Shown here: piece by piece, positions 8,764 to 16,972 of the stretch | Layout: the number at the start of each line of letters is the position of its first letter | How positions within the stretch are numbered: position 1 is the first letter of the stretch | Origin: Xylanimonas ulmi | GTDB taxonomy: Bacteria > Actinomycetota > Actinomycetes > Actinomycetales > Cellulomonadaceae | DNA length: 64,000 bases | Reading direction: 5' to 3' | Assembly (NCBI RefSeq): GCF_004216535.1 | Contig: NZ_SGWX01000001.1 | Location: 1,364,001-1,428,000, forward strand | Translations under genes and position numbers: made by a program | The notes under the pieces: model-generated | Database searches by the model: none | Seen by the model: only the letters and a program-made list of their open reading frames with translations | What the model was told of the DNA's origin: nothing

Positions 8764-10031
8764 CAGTTGGTGGCGATGTAGATGCCGAGGGCGTCATCGA
8801 TCCGATCGGCACGTGCGAACTGGTCGCGGTCGAACGGTGCCACCGGGTCATACCGCCGGCCCGAGTGCAGACCGTAGGCGGTGTTTCCCCAGTAGATCGG
8901 GCCGCCGCTGTCACCGCCTGCCGCGAGGCGTGCGCCCATCTGCACCAGGTTGCACATGCTGTCTCGGCAGTCGCCGAGCTTGCGCACCTCCTGGCAGCTC
9001 GCGTGGTTGGTCGCACCGTTCTTGCACGGGGTCTGGCCGACCGTCGGTGCTCCGCTCCCGGAGACGTCGCGAAGGGTCGTCTCGGTCACGGTGGCGGTAC
9101 CGGCGTAGAAGTCGTCCGAGTGAGTGGCCCCTCCGGTGTGCCACTGGAAGTCGCCATGGGTGCCCTGGTGCCCGCCCCGAGAGGTGAGCGTGTACCCGTC
9201 GTCACCCTGGGAGTTGCCGCAGCGACCGGCGGTGGCGATACCTCGCGTGCCGCTCGTGCTGCTCGACGCCCTGGTCCCGAAACCCGAGGTACAGCCCGAG
9301 AGCACCTCACCTCCGTAGTGATAGCTGGCGCTGTCGTCCCCGCCGAGGGTTGCGTTCCGTGCGACGGTCACGGCGGCGGCGATGTCAGCATCGCTGGTGG
9401 ACACCGCGGCGAGGGTGGCCTGGGCGGTCTCATTCAGGTCGGCGGCCGCCGAGGCCCGCTCTGGATCGGTCAGGACGACGGTGGTGACGATCGTGCGCGT
9501 GTCGGTATCGAACGACGTGGCGGCTTGGCGGACACCGGGCGAACCATAGATCGCGTAGTGGACGCTCTCGATCGACTTCTCCAGCTGGTGCTCCGAGTAG
9601 CCCTCGTCCGCGCGAACCTCGACCTCGACGGTGGGCGCGATCTTCGCGAACGGGTCCAGGACAGCGGCGACGTTGGGTGCGGGACCCTTGAAGGAGATCC
9701 AGGCATGACCTGCATCCACGATCTCCGCGCCGGTGAACGACTCAGGATGTGCCTTCCTGATCGTGTCGACCACCAACGAGAAGTTGTCGTTCCAGGCGTA
9801 GCGGTCGATCGCCTCATCCAGTGAGATGCCGTTCTGCTCCGCGACCAACCTCAGGTCCTGCATCTCGGCAGTGCTGATCGAGTCATCGATCCGCAACGCA
9901 GCGACCTCCGCCGCCTGGAGTTCGACGACCGGCGCCGGACCGTCGTCCGCGTACGCGAGCGAACCCAGGAGCAACAGGCTCCCTGCCGCGGTGCACGCTG
10001 AGAGCACTCGGAATGTGCTGCGGTATCTCAT
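8763..10031 (-). CDS. Secreted S1 (trypsin/streptogrisin-like) peptidase homologue with altered catalytic His
   Basis: 422 residues. A signal peptide (cleavage after AYA, about residue 28) and an N-terminal region resembling a propeptide (about 30-230) precede a chymotrypsin-fold domain (about 240-422). The nucleophile motif GGDSGGPIYW is intact (Ser375) and an acidic residue lies in GDFQWHTG (Asp294). The motif that should read TAGHC reads TAGRC (Arg270, codon CGC), so the catalytic histidine is lost. There are several cysteines for disulfides. The protein is probably non-proteolytic (binding or decoy role), unless this is a sequencing error. Of two tandem ATGs, 10031 is best spaced (5 bases) from GAGGG; 10034 is the alternative. 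It is coupled to the small membrane protein downstream. Confidence 0.8.
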   Translation of the reverse strand: MRYRSTFRVLSACTAAGSLLLLGSLAYADDGPAPVVELQAAEVAALRIDDSISTAEMQDLRLVAEQNGISLDEAIDRYAWNDNFSLVVDTIRKAHPESFTGAEIVDAGHAWISFKGPAPNVAAVLDPFAKIAPTVEVEVRADEGYSEHQLEKSIESVHYAIYGSPGVRQAATSFDTDTRTIVTTVVLTDPERASAAADLNETAQATLAAVSTSDADIAAAVTVARNATLGGDDSASYHYGGEVLSGCTSGFGTRASSSTSGTRGIATAGRCGNSQGDDGYTLTSRGGHQGTHGDFQWHTGGATHSDDFYAGTATVTETTLRDVSGSGAPTVGQTPCKNGATNHASCQEVRKLGDCRDSMCNLVQMGARLAAGGDSGGPIYWGNTAYGLHSGRRYDPVAPFDRDQFARADRIDDALGIYIATN

Positions 10032-10366
10032 CATGACCCTCTGGTAGTGGATCGAGACTAAGGTAGCCGACTGGATATGCAGAGGCAACCCTTCATCGCC
10101 CCCACGGGCTATTGCCAACGCCGTTCGGTTAGCCGTCTGGGGTCAGTGTCAAGACGGTGGTTCGGATGATGATGGGGCGTGTGGTCCGGTCGGCGTCGCG
10201 TTCTTTGGCGCGGTACAGTATCACCGGGAATGATTGAAGGTAAGGCTCACCATAAAATTCGCACGACAATGCGCTGAGCGCAGCCGTCACGGAGAGTCCG
10301 CACGCCGCCGATTGGCGTATACGATCTGAGTGTCACGCCGCACCCGCGGCGCTCTGGAGGCACACA
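10032..10366. other. Intergenic region with a possible gene remnant
   Basis: 335 bases without a complete gene. The left end is the protease promoter. On the minus strand an open frame ends at a TAA at 10129 and reads upstream to about 10230 (C-terminus RTTVLTLTPDG). Its composition is protein-like, but it has no start and no recognised family, and may be the tail of a lost mobile-element gene. Next to the S1 gene and the IS630 remnant, it supports a history of insertion and deletion here. The right end holds the GntR promoter and the motif at 10316-10327. Confidence 0.4.
10316..10327. promoter_or_regulatory. Candidate GntR (FCD) operator before the regulator gene
   Basis: CGTATACG (10316-10323) is a perfect 8-base palindrome with the GTATAC core common in FadR/FCD-type GntR sites. 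The overlapping decamer TATACGATCT (10318-10327) recurs exactly, in reverse complement, at 16873-16882 in the divergent promoter of the aromatic operons. This implies autoregulation plus control of the pathway. Confidence 0.55.
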
Positions 10367-11047
10367 GTGACCACGCCCACGCAGACCACGCCGCTGTCCA
10401 AATCTGAGCGCGTCTACCAGACGCTGCGCGAGCGCATCTCAGACGGAACGTACGTCGGCGGCTTCCGCCTGGTGCTCGACCAGCTCGCGCGCGAGCTCGA
10501 CGTCTCCCCCGTGCCGGTGCGTGAGGCCGTACGGCGCCTCGAGGCCGAGGGCCTGGTCACCTTCACGCGCAACGTCGGCGCGCAGGTCCGCGGCATCGAC
10601 GTCCACGAGTACGCGGACACCATGCAGACGTTGGCGTATCTGGAGGGGGCCGCGACGAGCCTCGCGCTCCCCCACCTCGACGCCAGCCACCTCGAGCGCG
10701 CGCAGGCGCTGCACGACCAGATGCGCCGGCTGCCCGACATCGGGTTCGACCCTGTCCGCTTCACCGAGCTCAACGAGCAGTTCCACCGCACGCTCTACTC
10801 CGCGTGCCCCAACAAGCACCTCATCTCGATGCTCGAGCGGGAGTGGCGGCGCATGGCGCTGATCCGCCGCTCGAGCTTCGCGGCGATCCCCGCCCGCTCT
10901 CGCGAGTCCGTCGCAGAGCACGAGCACATCCTCACGCTGCTGCGGGCGGGCGCCGGCCGCGACGAGGTCGAGCGGGTCGTGCGCTGCCACACGCTGCGCA
11001 CGCGCGAGACCTACGTCGCCGCGCGCGCCACACCCGTCGGGGCCTGA
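10367..11047 (+). CDS. GntR-family (FCD) regulator, likely controller of homoprotocatechuate genes
   Basis: 226 residues. The N-terminal winged helix (about 10-75) includes LDQLARELDVSPVPVREAVR, and the C-terminal all-helical FCD ligand domain (about 85-215) has the usual spaced histidines (NEQFHRTLY, AEHEHILTLL, HTLRTR) that bind a metal next to the effector. The start is the GTG at 10367, with CTGGAGG seven bases upstream. It converges on the hpa operon. Because its promoter shares a motif with the hpa/importer promoter, it probably represses or activates those operons in response to an aromatic acid or pathway intermediate. The effector is inferred only from context. Confidence 0.8.
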   Translation: MTTPTQTTPLSKSERVYQTLRERISDGTYVGGFRLVLDQLARELDVSPVPVREAVRRLEAEGLVTFTRNVGAQVRGIDVHEYADTMQTLAYLEGAATSLALPHLDASHLERAQALHDQMRRLPDIGFDPVRFTELNEQFHRTLYSACPNKHLISMLEREWRRMALIRRSSFAAIPARSRESVAEHEHILTLLRAGAGRDEVERVVRCHTLRTRETYVAARATPVGA

Positions 11048-11078
11048 GGCCCGCTCGCCGCGGGGCGGGTGCGACGGC

Positions 11079-11897
11079 TCAACGCGACGGCGCCTCGGGC
11101 GCGCCGCGACCCACCGCGCCCGAGGCCCAACGCTCGGCGAGCGCCTCGCTGCCGCGCGCCAGGGTCGCGACGTCGGCGCCGACCAGCACGAACGCCGCGC
11201 CTGCGCCGAGGTAGGTCTCGGCCACCGTCGGGTCGAAGGCGTTGACCCCCACGGGAACGCCCACCTGCCCGACCGCGTCGAAGGCCCGCAGCACGGCCGC
11301 CACGACGTCAGGGTGCGTCTGCTGCCCCAACAGACCCATCGAGGCGGCGAGGTCGGAGGGGCCGACGAACACGCCGTCCACCCCGTCGACGGCGGCGATC
11401 GCGCCCGCGTTCGCGACAGCCTCGCTGGACTCGACCTGCACGAGCACGCTGACGAGCTCGTCAGCGCGCGTCAGGTACTCCTCGACCCGGCTCCAGCGCG
11501 CCCCGCGGGCCAGCGCGCTGCCCACGCCGCGCACGCCGCGCGGCGGGTAGCGCGCCGCGCGCACGGCCGCCTCGGCCTGCTCGGGCGTGTCGACCATGGG
11601 CACGAGCAGCGTCTGCGCTCCGAGGTCGAGGTGTTGCTTGATCGTCACCGGGTCGTTCGACGCGACCCGCACCACCGCGGTCGCCGGGTAGGGCGCCATG
11701 GCCTGCAGGATCGCCGTCGTCGTCTCCAGCCCGATCGGTGCGTGCTCGGCGTCGACCAACACCCAGTCGATCCCCGAGCCCGCGCAGATCTCGGCGACGA
11801 GCGGGCTGCCGGAGCACACCCACATCCCCGCCAGCGGGGCGTCGGCGTGGGCCAGGCGGTCGCGGAGGGTCGGCGGAGGCGTCAGACGAATCGACAT
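11079..11897 (-). CDS. hpaI: HpcH/HpaI-type 4-hydroxy-2-oxoheptanedioate aldolase
   Basis: 272 residues. A class II, divalent-metal-dependent aldolase that splits 4-hydroxy-2-oxoheptane-1,7-dioate into pyruvate and succinate semialdehyde, the last carbon-carbon cleavage of homoprotocatechuate catabolism. Family landmarks are visible: WVLVDAEHAP, the active-site VVRVASND (Arg), the metal-binding VQVESSEAV (Glu) and VFVGPSDLAASMG (Asp). The ATG at 11897 overlaps the hydratase stop by 16 bases. It is the last gene of the leftward operon. Its product succinate semialdehyde is the substrate of the dehydrogenase at 20342, which ties the two divergent operons together. Confidence 0.88.
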   Translation of the reverse strand: MSIRLTPPPTLRDRLAHADAPLAGMWVCSGSPLVAEICAGSGIDWVLVDAEHAPIGLETTTAILQAMAPYPATAVVRVASNDPVTIKQHLDLGAQTLLVPMVDTPEQAEAAVRAARYPPRGVRGVGSALARGARWSRVEEYLTRADELVSVLVQVESSEAVANAGAIAAVDGVDGVFVGPSDLAASMGLLGQQTHPDVVAAVLRAFDAVGQVGVPVGVNAFDPTVAETYLGAGAAFVLVGADVATLARGSEALAERWASGAVGRGAPEAPSR

Positions 11898-12667
11898 GAG
11901 ATGGTCCCCAGTTCGCGGTAGTCGGCCAGCACGGTGTCGCCGGGATCGACCCACACGGGCCGCGTGAACGAGCCGGCGAGCACCATCTCCCCGGCGCTCA
12001 GCGCGTCGTCGTGCTGCGCGAGCTTGTTGGCGAGCCAGGCGACGCCCGTCGCCGGATGGCCGAGCACGGCCGCGGCGACGCCCGACTCCTCGATCGCCTC
12101 GTTGCGGTACAGCAGGGCCGAGACCCACCGCAGGTCGACGTCGCCGACCGCCACCGGGTTGCCGCCGTAGACCATCGCTCCCATCGCGGCGTTGTCGGCG
12201 ATGGTGTCGACGATCGTGCGCCCGGCCAGCTCGACGCGCGAGGACAGGATCTCGAGCGCGGGCACGACGTACTCGGTCGCCCGCAGCACGTCGAGCACCG
12301 TGACGTGCGGGCCCCGCAGCCCTTCGCCGAGGACGAACGCGAGCTCGACCTCGATCCGCACGTTCGAGAAGCGCGCGTGCTCGATGACCGCGCCGCTCTC
12401 GAACACCATGTCCGCGAAGATCGCGCCGTAGTCGGGCTCGGTGATGCCCGTGGCCGCCTGCATGACCTTCGAGGTCAGCCCGATCTTGCGGCCCACCGGG
12501 CGCCGCCCCGCCTCGATGCCGCGCTTGCGCCAGGTGTTCTGGACGGCGTAGGAGTCCTCGACGGTCATGCGCGGGTGGCGCCGCGTCAGCAGCGGGACGA
12601 CGGCGCGGTCCGCCTCCGCGCGCGCGAGCTCGTCGGCGATGGCGGTCCGCGTCGCGTCGTCAAGCAC
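11882..12667 (-). CDS. hpaH: 2-oxo-hept-3-ene-1,7-dioate hydratase
   Basis: 261 residues of the MhpD/HpaH hydratase group within the fumarylacetoacetate hydrolase fold. It adds water to 2-oxohept-3-ene-1,7-dioate. Recognisable parts are the N-terminal [33 protein letters not shown], the metal-binding [10 protein letters not shown], and the late segment [20 protein letters not shown]. The start is a GTG at 12667, with GAGGGG in the short spacer after the dioxygenase stop at 12680. The aldolase gene overlaps its 3' end. Confidence 0.87.
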   Translation of the reverse strand: MLDDATRTAIADELARAEADRAVVPLLTRRHPRMTVEDSYAVQNTWRKRGIEAGRRPVGRKIGLTSKVMQAATGITEPDYGAIFADMVFESGAVIEHARFSNVRIEVELAFVLGEGLRGPHVTVLDVLRATEYVVPALEILSSRVELAGRTIVDTIADNAAMGAMVYGGNPVAVGDVDLRWVSALLYRNEAIEESGVAAAVLGHPATGVAWLANKLAQHDDALSAGEMVLAGSFTRPVWVDPGDTVLADYRELGTISCRFV

Positions 12668-12679
12668 GGTGGCGTCCCC

Positions 12680-13753
12680 TCACAGCTGGTGGCCCAGCTT
12701 GTACTCGGGCTGCGCCTCACCGTGGCGCGTGTAGGAGAACCCGTCGGCGCCGATCGTGACCGCCATCTCGCTCGACTCGGTGCGCGCGACGACGGGCTGC
12801 GGCTGGCCGTCCAGGTCGAGCACCAGCGAGGCGTCGGTGTACCAGGACGGGACCACCGGGTTGCCCCACCAGTCGCGGCGCTGGTTGTCGTGCACGTCCC
12901 ACGTGACCTTGGGGTTGTCCGGGTCACCCGTGTAGTAGTCCTGGGTGTACACCTCGACGCGGTGCCCGTCCGGGTCGCGCAGGTACAGGTAGAAGGCGTT
13001 CGAGACGCCGTGGCGGCCGGGCCCGCGCTCGATGCGGTCGCTGAGGCGTAGGGCGCCGAGCTTGTCGCAGATCGCCAGGATGTTGTGCTTCTCGTGGGTC
13101 GCGAACGCGACGTGGTGCATGCGCGGGCCGTCGCCGCCCGTCATGGCTGTGTCGTGCACCGTCGGCTTGCGGCGCATCCACGCCGCGTACGTGGTGCCCT
13201 GCTCGTCCTGGATGTCCTCGGTGATGCGGAAGCCGAGGCTCTCCATGTAGCCGACCGCGCGCGGCACGTCGGGGGTGACCTGGTTGAAGTGGTCCAGACG
13301 CACCAGGGCGCCGGGCGTGTGCAGCTCGTACCGCCAGGTCAGGCGCTCGACGTGCTCGACGTCGTAGAAGAACTCGTAGGGGAAGCCCAGCGGATCGGTC
13401 ACGCGCACGGTGTCGCCGAGGCCCTTGACGAAGCCCTCGGGACGCCGCTCGACGCGGCACCCGAGCTCGGTGTAGAAGTCGACGGCCTTGTCGAGGTCCT
13501 GGGGGCTGCGCACGCGGAACGAGAACGCGGCGACCGCGGCCACGGGGCCTTGGCGCAGCACCAGGTTGTGGTGGATGAACTCCTCGAGGCTGCGCAGGTA
13601 GATGGTGCTCTCGTCCTCCTGCGTGACGACGAGGTTGAGCACCTCGACGTAGAACCGCCGCGAGGCCGCCAGGTCGGTGACCTGGAGCTCCATCGACGCA
13701 CAGCGCAGGATGTCCGGGGGCGCGCTCGTCGGGGTGGGGATGGGCTGGGACAT
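12680..13753 (-). CDS. hpaD: 3,4-dihydroxyphenylacetate (homoprotocatechuate) 2,3-dioxygenase
   Basis: 357 residues, an extradiol ring-cleaving enzyme of the vicinal-oxygen-chelate fold with two repeated domains. It opens homoprotocatechuate to 5-carboxymethyl-2-hydroxymuconate semialdehyde. The metal ligands fall at His155 (VRLDHFNQV), His214 (MHHVAF) and Glu267 (VEVYTQ); His200 (TVHDT) and Tyr257 complete the active site. These positions equal the residue numbers known for the Brevibacterium fuscum enzyme, and long stretches look nearly the same (DNQRRDWWGNPVVPSWYT), so function is well supported. It needs Fe(II) or Mn(II). The ATG at 13753 is one base after the upstream stop. Confidence 0.95.
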   Translation of the reverse strand: MSQPIPTPTSAPPDILRCASMELQVTDLAASRRFYVEVLNLVVTQEDESTIYLRSLEEFIHHNLVLRQGPVAAVAAFSFRVRSPQDLDKAVDFYTELGCRVERRPEGFVKGLGDTVRVTDPLGFPYEFFYDVEHVERLTWRYELHTPGALVRLDHFNQVTPDVPRAVGYMESLGFRITEDIQDEQGTTYAAWMRRKPTVHDTAMTGGDGPRMHHVAFATHEKHNILAICDKLGALRLSDRIERGPGRHGVSNAFYLYLRDPDGHRVEVYTQDYYTGDPDNPKVTWDVHDNQRRDWWGNPVVPSWYTDASLVLDLDGQPQPVVARTESSEMAVTIGADGFSYTRHGEAQPEYKLGHQL

Positions 13754-13754
13754 G

Positions 13755-15275
13755 TCAGGCTCCTTTGCCGAACGTCGGGTTGTGGACCTTCCCGAGGGTG
13801 ATGTGCACCGCCTGTTGGTCGGTGTAGAAGTCGATGGAGCGGTAGCCGCCCTCGTGGCCGAGGCCCGAGGCCTTGACCCCGCCGAACGGGGTGCGCAGGT
13901 CGCGCACGTTGTTCGAGTTGAGCCAGACCATGCCCGCCTCAAGCCCTTGGGCGACGTTGTGGGCGCGTTTGAGGTCGTTCGTCCACACGTAGGCGGCCAG
14001 GCCGTAGCGGGTGTCGTTGGCCAGCGCGAGCGCCTCGGCGTCGGAGTCGAACGGTGTGATGGCGACGACGGGGCCGAAGATCTCCTCCTGGAAGATCCGC
14101 GCGTCGGGCGCGACGTCGGCGAACACCGTGGGAGCGACGTAGTTGCCCGTCTCGAAGCCCGCGGGACGCCCACCGCCCGCGACCAGCCGACCCTCCCGCT
14201 TGCCCAGCTCGACGTAGCCCATGACCTTGGCGTAGTGCTCGGGGTGCACCAGGGCGCCGACCTCGGTGGCCGGGTCGGACGGGTCGCCGACCACGACGCG
14301 CGCGGCTTGCGCCGCGTACCGCTCGACGAACTCGTCGTAGACCGCGCGCTCGACGAGGATGCGCGAGCCCGCCGTGCACCGCTCACCGTTGAGCGAGAAG
14401 ACGCCGAAGATCGTGGCGTCGATCGCGGCGTCGAGGTCGGCGTCGGCGAACACGAGGGCCGGGGACTTGCCGCCCAGCTCCATCGACAGGCCCTTGAGGT
14501 GCGGGGCGGCGTTGGCGAAGATGAGTTGGCCGGTGCGCGACTCGCCCGTGAAGGAGATGAGCGGCACGTCGGGGTGCTTGACCAGCGCGTCGCCCGCTTG
14601 CTCGCCCAGCCCGTGCACCAGGTTGAAGACGCCGGCGGGCACGCCCGCCTCCTCGAAGATGCCCGCCCACAGCGACGCCGACAGCGGCGTGAACTCGGCG
14701 GGCTTGAGCACGACCGTGTTGCCCGTGGCCAGCGCGGGCGCCAGCTTCCACGACTCGAGCATGAACGGGGTGTTCCACGGCGTGATGAGCCCCGCGACGC
14801 CGATCGGCTTGCGGTTGACGTAGTTGACCTGGCGCCCGGGCACCTTGAACGCGTCGTCGCTCTGGGCCACCACGAGGTCGGCGAAGAAGCGGAAGTTCTC
14901 GGCGGCCCGCCGCGCTTGGCCGAGCGCCTGGGTGATCGGCAGGCCGGTGTCGAACGTCTCGAGCCTGGCCAGGCGCGCGTCGCGCGACTCGACGAGGTCG
15001 GCGACCCGGTGCAGCACGCGGGAGCGCTCGCGTGGCAGCAGGCGCGGCCACGGGCCGTCCTCGAAGGCCGCGCGCGCCGCGGCGACGGCGGCCTCGACGT
15101 CGGCGCGCTGGCCGGCCGCCGCCTGGACGTAGGTCTCGTTGGTCACCGGGTCGAGCACGTCGAACGTCGCGCCGTCGGCCGAGTCCACGGCCCTGCCGCC
15201 GATGTGGTGCTGGATCCGCTCGGGCAGGTCCGCGGGGATGCGGCGGGCCGTGGGCGCGGTGGTCGGGTCGGTCAT
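13755..15275 (-). CDS. hpaE: 5-carboxymethyl-2-hydroxymuconate semialdehyde dehydrogenase
   Basis: 506 residues, NAD-dependent aldehyde dehydrogenase superfamily. It oxidises the ring-cleavage semialdehyde to 5-carboxymethyl-2-hydroxymuconate. Visible motifs are ITPWNTPFMLESWK, the general base in SMELGGKSP, the nucleophile in FSLNGERCTAG, and the C-terminal PFGGVKASGLGHEGG. Three tandem start codons occur (GTG 15281, ATG 15278, ATG 15275); the last is best spaced from CCGGAG. It lies directly upstream of the dioxygenase, as in other hpa operons, which separates it from general aldehyde dehydrogenases. Confidence 0.9.
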   Translation of the reverse strand: MTDPTTAPTARRIPADLPERIQHHIGGRAVDSADGATFDVLDPVTNETYVQAAAGQRADVEAAVAAARAAFEDGPWPRLLPRERSRVLHRVADLVESRDARLARLETFDTGLPITQALGQARRAAENFRFFADLVVAQSDDAFKVPGRQVNYVNRKPIGVAGLITPWNTPFMLESWKLAPALATGNTVVLKPAEFTPLSASLWAGIFEEAGVPAGVFNLVHGLGEQAGDALVKHPDVPLISFTGESRTGQLIFANAAPHLKGLSMELGGKSPALVFADADLDAAIDATIFGVFSLNGERCTAGSRILVERAVYDEFVERYAAQAARVVVGDPSDPATEVGALVHPEHYAKVMGYVELGKREGRLVAGGGRPAGFETGNYVAPTVFADVAPDARIFQEEIFGPVVAITPFDSDAEALALANDTRYGLAAYVWTNDLKRAHNVAQGLEAGMVWLNSNNVRDLRTPFGGVKASGLGHEGGYRSIDFYTDQQAVHITLGKVHNPTFGKGA

Positions 15276-15302
15276 CATCACTCCGGTGATCGTCGGTCTC
15301 GG

Positions 15303-16814
15303 TCAGGACTCGCGGGCGCGTCGCGCGGCCTCATAAGCCGCGCGCCAGGTCGCGTTCGGCGGGAACAGCCCCTCGACCGGGGCGCCCGCGGCGACCTGCT
15401 CGGCCACCCAGGCGTCCTCGTCCTCTTGGGCGAGCGTCGCGTCGGCGACCTCGGTGGCCAGGTGCGGGGGGATGACGACGACGCCGTCGGCGTCGGCGAC
15501 GATGACGTCGCCGGGCAGCACCGTGGCGCCCCCGCACGCGACGGCGACGCCCGTCTCCCAGGGCACGTGCCGCCGGCCGAGCACCGCGGGGTGGGGCGGA
15601 CCGGAGAACACGGGCAGCCCCGTGGCGGCGACGGCCTCGACGTCGCGCACACCGCCGTCGGTGACGACGCCCGCGGCGCCGCGCACGCGGGCGCGCAGCG
15701 CGAGCACGTCGCCCAGCGTGGCCGAGCCGCGCTCGCCGCGCGCCTCGATCACGACGACCTCACCCAGCTCGACGGTGTCGAAGGCGCGCTTCTGCGCGTT
15801 GTGGCCGCCGCCGTGCGCGGCGAACAGGTCCTCGCGGTTCGGCAGCATGCGCAGCGTGGTGGCCCGCCCGACGATCTCTTGGCCGGGCGCCACCGGGCGC
15901 ACACCCTCGATCACCACGTTGTTGAGCCCGCGCTTGCGCAATTGGGCGCTGAGCCCTGCGACCGGAGCGCGGCGCAGCTTGTCGGCGAGCGCCGCGTCGA
16001 GGGTGAACGGCGCGGGCTCGGGGTCGAGGCCCGCGGCCTCGCGGCTGCCCCAGGCCTGGGCGCGCTCGGCGTCGTCGACGCGCGGGCCGGACCCGACGTC
16101 GGTGAACGGCGTGTGACCCTGCACGACGCTCGTCACGAGCCTGCCCGATGAGGGCGGCGCGCCCGTGCGCGGGTCGCGCGAGCCGGGCGCGTCGACCTCG
16201 ACCTCGACGACGTCCCCCGGGACCAGGACGGACGACCCGGCGGGCGTTCCGGTGAGGATCACGTCGCCGGTCTCCAGCGTGAGGTGTTGCGACAGGTCGG
16301 CGACGATCTGCGTGAGGGGGAACAACAGCGCGTCGGCGCCGGTCGTGTCCTCCTGGACGAGTGCGCCGTTGACCCAGGTGCGCACGCGCAGCGCGTCGGG
16401 CGCCACGTCACGCGCGTCGATGAGCTCGGGGCCGAGCGGCGTGTACCCGTCGCGGCCCTTGGAGCGCACGTTCGAGCCCTTGTCGGCCCAGCGCAGGTCG
16501 TAGACCCCGAGGTCGTTGGCGGCGGTCACGGCGGCCACATGCGCCCACGCCCGGTCGACCGCGACGTGGCGTGCCGGGGCGCCGATCACGAGCGCGATCT
16601 CGCCCTCGAAGGCCAGCAGCTCCGCGCCGGCGGGCCGCTCGACCTCGCCGCCCGTGGCCGCCAGTGAGCTCGTCGGCTTGAGGAAGTACGAGGGCGCCGC
16701 GGGGCGCACGCCTCGTTGCCGCGCGCGAGACGCGTAGCTCAGATGCACCGCGATGACCTTGCCGGGGCGGGCGCCCGGCGCCAGTGCGGGCGGCGCCCCA
16801 TCGTCGTCGGCCAT
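15303..16814 (-). CDS. Fusion of FAH-family decarboxylase/isomerase (HpaG-like) with RraA-like domain
   Basis: 503 residues. The N-terminal part (about 15-265) is a fumarylacetoacetate-hydrolase-family domain (FEGEIALVIGAP, AANDLGVYDLRWADKGSN, GDVILTGTPAGSS) like the HpaG/HpcE decarboxylase-isomerase of this pathway. The C-terminal part (about 285-495) is an RraA/HMG-aldolase-like domain (GHNAQKRAFDT, GSATLGDVLALRA, GVVTDGGVRDVEAVAA). RraA folds include oxaloacetate decarboxylases and aldolases, so this half may carry the decarboxylation of 5-oxopent-3-ene-1,2,5-tricarboxylate. It is the first gene of the operon; the ATG at 16814 follows GAGGGAG. No separate hpaF isomerase is found in the window, so this protein may cover that step. 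Confidence 0.85.
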   Translation of the reverse strand: MADDDGAPPALAPGARPGKVIAVHLSYASRARQRGVRPAAPSYFLKPTSSLAATGGEVERPAGAELLAFEGEIALVIGAPARHVAVDRAWAHVAAVTAANDLGVYDLRWADKGSNVRSKGRDGYTPLGPELIDARDVAPDALRVRTWVNGALVQEDTTGADALLFPLTQIVADLSQHLTLETGDVILTGTPAGSSVLVPGDVVEVEVDAPGSRDPRTGAPPSSGRLVTSVVQGHTPFTDVGSGPRVDDAERAQAWGSREAAGLDPEPAPFTLDAALADKLRRAPVAGLSAQLRKRGLNNVVIEGVRPVAPGQEIVGRATTLRMLPNREDLFAAHGGGHNAQKRAFDTVELGEVVVIEARGERGSATLGDVLALRARVRGAAGVVTDGGVRDVEAVAATGLPVFSGPPHPAVLGRRHVPWETGVAVACGGATVLPGDVIVADADGVVVIPPHLATEVADATLAQEDEDAWVAEQVAAGAPVEGLFPPNATWRAAYEAARRARES

Positions 16815-16864
16815 GAGCTCCCTCGCTCGTCGGTGGGTCGAGTGCGCTCTCGACTCTAGCGCGT

Positions 16865-16884
16865 CGTATGCGAGATCGTATATC
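16865..16884. promoter_or_regulatory. Candidate GntR operators in the divergent hpa/importer promoter
   Basis: Two spaced copies, CGTATGCG (16865-16872) and CGTATATC (16877-16884), resemble the CGTATACG palindrome upstream of the GntR gene. The overlapping AGATCGTATA (16873-16882) is the exact reverse complement of TATACGATCT at 10318-10327. They lie in the 158-base gap between the leftward hpa operon (start 16814) and the rightward importer operon (start 16973), so one regulator can control both. Confidence 0.55.
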
Positions 16885-16972
16885 TTTCGTCTGGAGGACG
16901 ACAAGGCTGCCGTCCGCCGCCAGCACCGCAACCCCCGCCGCGCGCGGATCGGATGACAAGGGAGTCACGCAT

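Noticed and set aside
13677-16151. 824-codon plus-strand frame antisense to hpaD/hpaE/hpaG-like genes
   Set aside because: Shadow of three well-identified enzymes; no ribosome site and no family.
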